Shown here: positions 61,626-64,000 of the stretch, piece after piece
Position numbering within the stretch: the stretch's first letter is position 1
How the letters are laid out: every line of letters starts with the position of its first letter
Assembly: GCA_002479805.1 (NCBI GenBank)
Contig: DLPB01000020.1
Coordinates: 62,001 to 126,000 of the forward strand
Length of the DNA: 64,000 nucleotides
DNA from: Micrococcales bacterium UBA7469
Lineage (GTDB): Bacteria; Actinomycetota; Actinomycetes; Actinomycetales; Microbacteriaceae
Reading direction: 5' to 3'
Notes under the pieces: model-generated
Told to the model about the DNA's origin: nothing
Database searches by the model: none
The model's input: the letters and a program-made list of their open reading frames with translations, nothing else
Made by a program: the position numbers and the translations under genes

Positions 61626-62825
61626 ATGTCTGCTAACCGAATTTCCCAAAGAATCGCCGCTATCGCCGAGAGTGCAACTCTGAAGGTGGATGCCAAGGCA
61701 AAGGCCCTCAAGGCCGAGGGTAAAAATGTCATCTCCTATGCTGCCGGTGAGCCAGACTTTGCCACCCCGCAGCACATCGTTGAGGCTGCCGTTCTAGCGG
61801 TTCGGGACCCAAAGAACCACCGCTACACCCCAGCTGCTGGTCTACCTGAACTTCGCGAAGCGATTGTTGAGAAGACCAAGCGTGACTCTGGCACCGATGT
61901 CACCGCTAACCAGGTGATTGTCACCAACGGTGGTAAGCAGGCGGTTTACCAAGCTTTTGCCGTGATTTTGGACCCACAGGATGAGGTTTTGGTTCCGGCT
62001 CCCTACTGGACCACCTACCCGGAGGCGATCAAGCTCGCCGGCGGCAAGCAGGTCGATGTGTTTGCCGGTAGTGACCAGGACTACAAGGTCACCGTGGCCC
62101 AGTTGGAAGCGGCCTACACCCCGAAGACCAAAGCGCTTTTGATGTGCTCACCATCGAACCCAACCGGTGCGGTTTACACCAAAGAGGAGATTCTGGCAAT
62201 TGGCCAGTGGGTGGCATCGAAGCCAAATCTCTGGGTGGTATCCGACGAGATTTACCAGAACCTCACCTACGACGGCCTTTACGCCCACTCGATTACAGAG
62301 TTGGTTCCGGAGCTTGCCGACCGCACCATCATGGTTAACGGTGTTGCCAAGACCTATGCCATGACCGGTTGGCGCTTGGGTTGGATGGTTGCTCCGCTGG
62401 ATGCTGCCAAGGCAGCTGCAAACCTGCAGTCTCACCTTTCTTCCAACGTCTCAAACATTTCACAGCGCGCTGCCCTGACGGCCCTAACCGGTGACCAGCA
62501 GCCTGTGAAGGACATGTTGGCTGCCTTTGACCGCCGCAGACAAATTGCGGTTGCCGAGATGAACAAGGTTCCAGGCGTTGTTACCCCAACCCCAAAGGGA
62601 GCCTTCTACATCTACAGCGATGTCTCTGGCCTGCTGGGTAAAACCTGGGGCGGCAAGCAGATCAACAGCTCGCTAGAACTGTGCGACTATGCGCTCGATG
62701 CAGCCGAGGTTGCCATGGTTCCAGGTGAGGCCTTTGGCCCATCTGGCTACGTGCGTCTGAGCTATGCACTGGGCGATGACCAGCTGGTAGAGGGTATTCA
62801 GCGCTTGCAGCGCTTGTTTAGCTAA
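61626..62825 (+). CDS. aspC: Aspartate/aromatic-type aminotransferase, class I/II
   Basis: A 399-residue PLP enzyme of the AspC/ATase Ib type, transferring the amino group between aspartate and 2-oxoglutarate or prephenate. Visible motifs are [51 protein letters not shown] with the PLP-contacting Asn, [31 protein letters not shown] with the Schiff-base Lys, and a final Arg in SGYVRLSYA. The ATG at 61626 matches the family start [21 protein letters not shown] ends seven bases before it and there is no ribosome binding site, so the mRNA is probably leaderless. Confidence 0.95.
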   Translation: MSANRISQRIAAIAESATLKVDAKAKALKAEGKNVISYAAGEPDFATPQHIVEAAVLAVRDPKNHRYTPAAGLPELREAIVEKTKRDSGTDVTANQVIVTNGGKQAVYQAFAVILDPQDEVLVPAPYWTTYPEAIKLAGGKQVDVFAGSDQDYKVTVAQLEAAYTPKTKALLMCSPSNPTGAVYTKEEILAIGQWVASKPNLWVVSDEIYQNLTYDGLYAHSITELVPELADRTIMVNGVAKTYAMTGWRLGWMVAPLDAAKAAANLQSHLSSNVSNISQRAALTALTGDQQPVKDMLAAFDRRRQIAVAEMNKVPGVVTPTPKGAFYIYSDVSGLLGKTWGGKQINSSLELCDYALDAAEVAMVPGEAFGPSGYVRLSYALGDDQLVEGIQRLQRLFS

Positions 62826-63838
62826 AACCCGATCAGATTTGGTTCTGGGATTAGGTTTATGCCCCAGGTCGCGGCGACCCGCTCCTGAATAAACCTGGCA
62901 AGTTCAATGATTTCCTCGGCCTTTGCTCCACCGGCATTGGTAATTGCGAGCGCATGCTTATCGCTGACTTTTGCCTTGGAACCTGGAAGTGCATAGCCCT
63001 TTGGGATGCCGGAATTCTCAATCAGCCACCCGGCAGAAAGCTTGAACTTCTCGCCATCCTCCATCGACCACTTCTGCATATCCTGCGGGAAGTCCAAAGC
63101 CTTGACTTTGGAAACCACAGGGTTTGTGAAGAAGCTGCCACAGCTCACACTGGCTGGATCCGAAGCTCGAACCACCATCCCTTTCGAGGAGCGCAGTTCA
63201 ATCACGGTGTCACGCACCACCTGAAGTGGTAGCTGGGATCCATAAGGTTCACCGAGGTGGTTGGTAATCTGGCCCGATGCCATCGGGACGCTCAAACCCC
63301 CAAGCTTCTTAAGCTCAAATTCCACCCAGCCGATCACGCCTTTTAGGCCGCGCTTCAAAGCGCTATCGCGATAGGAGAACTCAAAGAATTCGGCTGGCTT
63401 GATCTCAACCTCAAAGGTCTCAAAATCTAAGAATTCGATTTGAGTGATGGTTTCCGAGACCTCTTGGCCGTAGCCGCCAACGTTCTGAACCGGGGTTGCG
63501 CCAACACTTCCTGGGATGCCGCTCATCGCTTCGATTCCGGCATAGCCGCGCTCTACCGCCCAGGCCACAAACTCATCCCAGCTCTCGCCAGCTTGCACCC
63601 GAATAGTGACCGAGCTATCGGTTTCCTGCACGATTTCTTTGCCGAGGTTAGCCACCAAAATTACATCGAGATCGGAGATGTAATCAGCAAAAACTGTGTT
63701 TGATCCGCCGGCCAAGATTTGATAGTTCGACTCTTCCCGCCAGGCCTCAAGGACGGTTTCGTAGAGCTCTTTTGTGCTCTCGCACTTGGTTAGCGACTTA
63801 GGCGTTCCACCAACCTGGATGGTGGTGAATTTGGACAT
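62822..63838 (-). CDS. murB: UDP-N-acetylenolpyruvoylglucosamine reductase
   Basis: A 338-residue FAD enzyme that makes UDP-MurNAc for peptidoglycan. [10 protein letters not shown] is the typical start, [12 protein letters not shown] the FAD-binding motif, [19 protein letters not shown] the second block and [11 protein letters not shown] the type I catalytic loop. [13 protein letters not shown] carries the catalytic serine, and [29 protein letters not shown] is the C-terminal block. The ATG at 63838 is used. A TTG at 63862 overlapping the stop of the upstream gene is a real alternative, since neither has a good ribosome binding site. It overlaps aspC by 4 bases, convergent. Confidence 0.96.
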   Translation of the reverse strand: MSKFTTIQVGGTPKSLTKCESTKELYETVLEAWREESNYQILAGGSNTVFADYISDLDVILVANLGKEIVQETDSSVTIRVQAGESWDEFVAWAVERGYAGIEAMSGIPGSVGATPVQNVGGYGQEVSETITQIEFLDFETFEVEIKPAEFFEFSYRDSALKRGLKGVIGWVEFELKKLGGLSVPMASGQITNHLGEPYGSQLPLQVVRDTVIELRSSKGMVVRASDPASVSCGSFFTNPVVSKVKALDFPQDMQKWSMEDGEKFKLSAGWLIENSGIPKGYALPGSKAKVSDKHALAITNAGGAKAEEIIELARFIQERVAATWGINLIPEPNLIGF

Positions 63839-63858
63839 TGCCTGGGCAGGAATTTGAC

Positions 63859-64000
63859 TCAAAACTGCACCCAAGCCTGGGCTTTGCCCAACACGGTGTT
63901 CTCTTCAAATGTCGTGGTTAGGTCAACCCGGACTCGCTTGGCTTCCTCATCTAAAGCGCCGATGGTTGCCTTCACACTGAGGGCTGCGTGACCGTGTGGT
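63859..64000 (-). CDS. 3' end of a MaoC-like (hotdog) dehydratase, cut by the window
   Basis: The last 46 codons of a frame that enters from the right edge and ends in TGA at 63859-63861. The visible part begins PHGHAALSVKATIGAL and ends TVLGKAQAWVQF, which fits the final strands of a MaoC/HadB-type hotdog dehydratase. A dehydratase of this type directly upstream of murB is a common actinobacterial arrangement. The catalytic part lies outside the window, so the assignment is tentative. Confidence 0.6.
   Translation of the reverse strand, partial: PHGHAALSVKATIGALDEEAKRVRVDLTTTFEENTVLGKAQAWVQF

Overview
The window reads as the chromosome of a small-genome, mid-GC actinobacterium. The best fit is a planktonic Microbacteriaceae of the Rhodoluna/Aquiluna (Luna cluster) type. 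The reasons are a class Ib nrdHIEF operon with an NrdR-like box, a tandem-GNAT protein built like mycothiol synthase, a COG2251-type nuclease, the order MaoC-murB / aspC / tRNA-Trp-secE-nusG-rplK-rplA, very short gaps, GTG/TTG starts and apparent leaderless genes. This placement is an inference from gene content and order; no 16S gene is present.

Layout. 0-10 kb: a DUF3817 membrane protein and a class III aminotransferase (minus); an FeS-type photolyase followed by an SDR/DUF2867 protein and a Gfo/Idh/MocA oxidoreductase (plus); a PBP4-type D,D-carboxypeptidase (minus); 6-phosphogluconate dehydrogenase and a DMT exporter (plus). 9.9-13.7 kb: a tightly coupled minus-strand operon of copper chaperone PCu(A)C, Tat-exported Dyp-type peroxidase, Bcr/CflA-type MFS exporter and tandem-GNAT acetyltransferase. 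14.0-17.9 kb: nrdHIEF, ending in an unlisted 16-residue Cys-rich peptide with a near-perfect ribosome binding site and then a terminator. A ZIP-family metal transporter follows.

18.8-49.0 kb: nearly half the window is two minus-strand surface-protein genes. The smaller (2143 aa) is secreted. The larger (about 7865 aa) has a signal peptide, LamG and glycine-rich domains, six roughly 1.1-kb haemagglutinin-like modules and about 25 Ig-like domains. The Ig array includes a six-domain block of about 640 residues present two and a half times. It continues with Cys-paired modules, fibronectin III domains and a Pro/Thr stalk, and ends in a polytopic membrane domain of about 11 segments instead of an LPXTG signal. 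Both genes share the LamG/Gly-rich start and the Cys-module/FN3 block, so they look like an anchored and a released member of one adhesin system. This pair is the best candidate here for an undescribed system.

49.0-64 kb: rplJ-rplL with an L10-leader attenuator, a DEAD-box RNA helicase whose Shine-Dalgarno sequence lies in a perfect hairpin, a redoxin, a HAD phosphatase, an 8-TM protein of unknown function, a PfkB kinase, a membrane histidine kinase with its LuxR-type response regulator, a RecB-like nuclease, rplA, rplK, nusG, secE and tRNA-Trp, then aspC, murB and the 3' end of a MaoC-like dehydratase. The rplKA and rplJL blocks, adjacent in many bacteria, are separated here by about 9 kb, and the surface-protein genes lie where rpoB often follows rplL.
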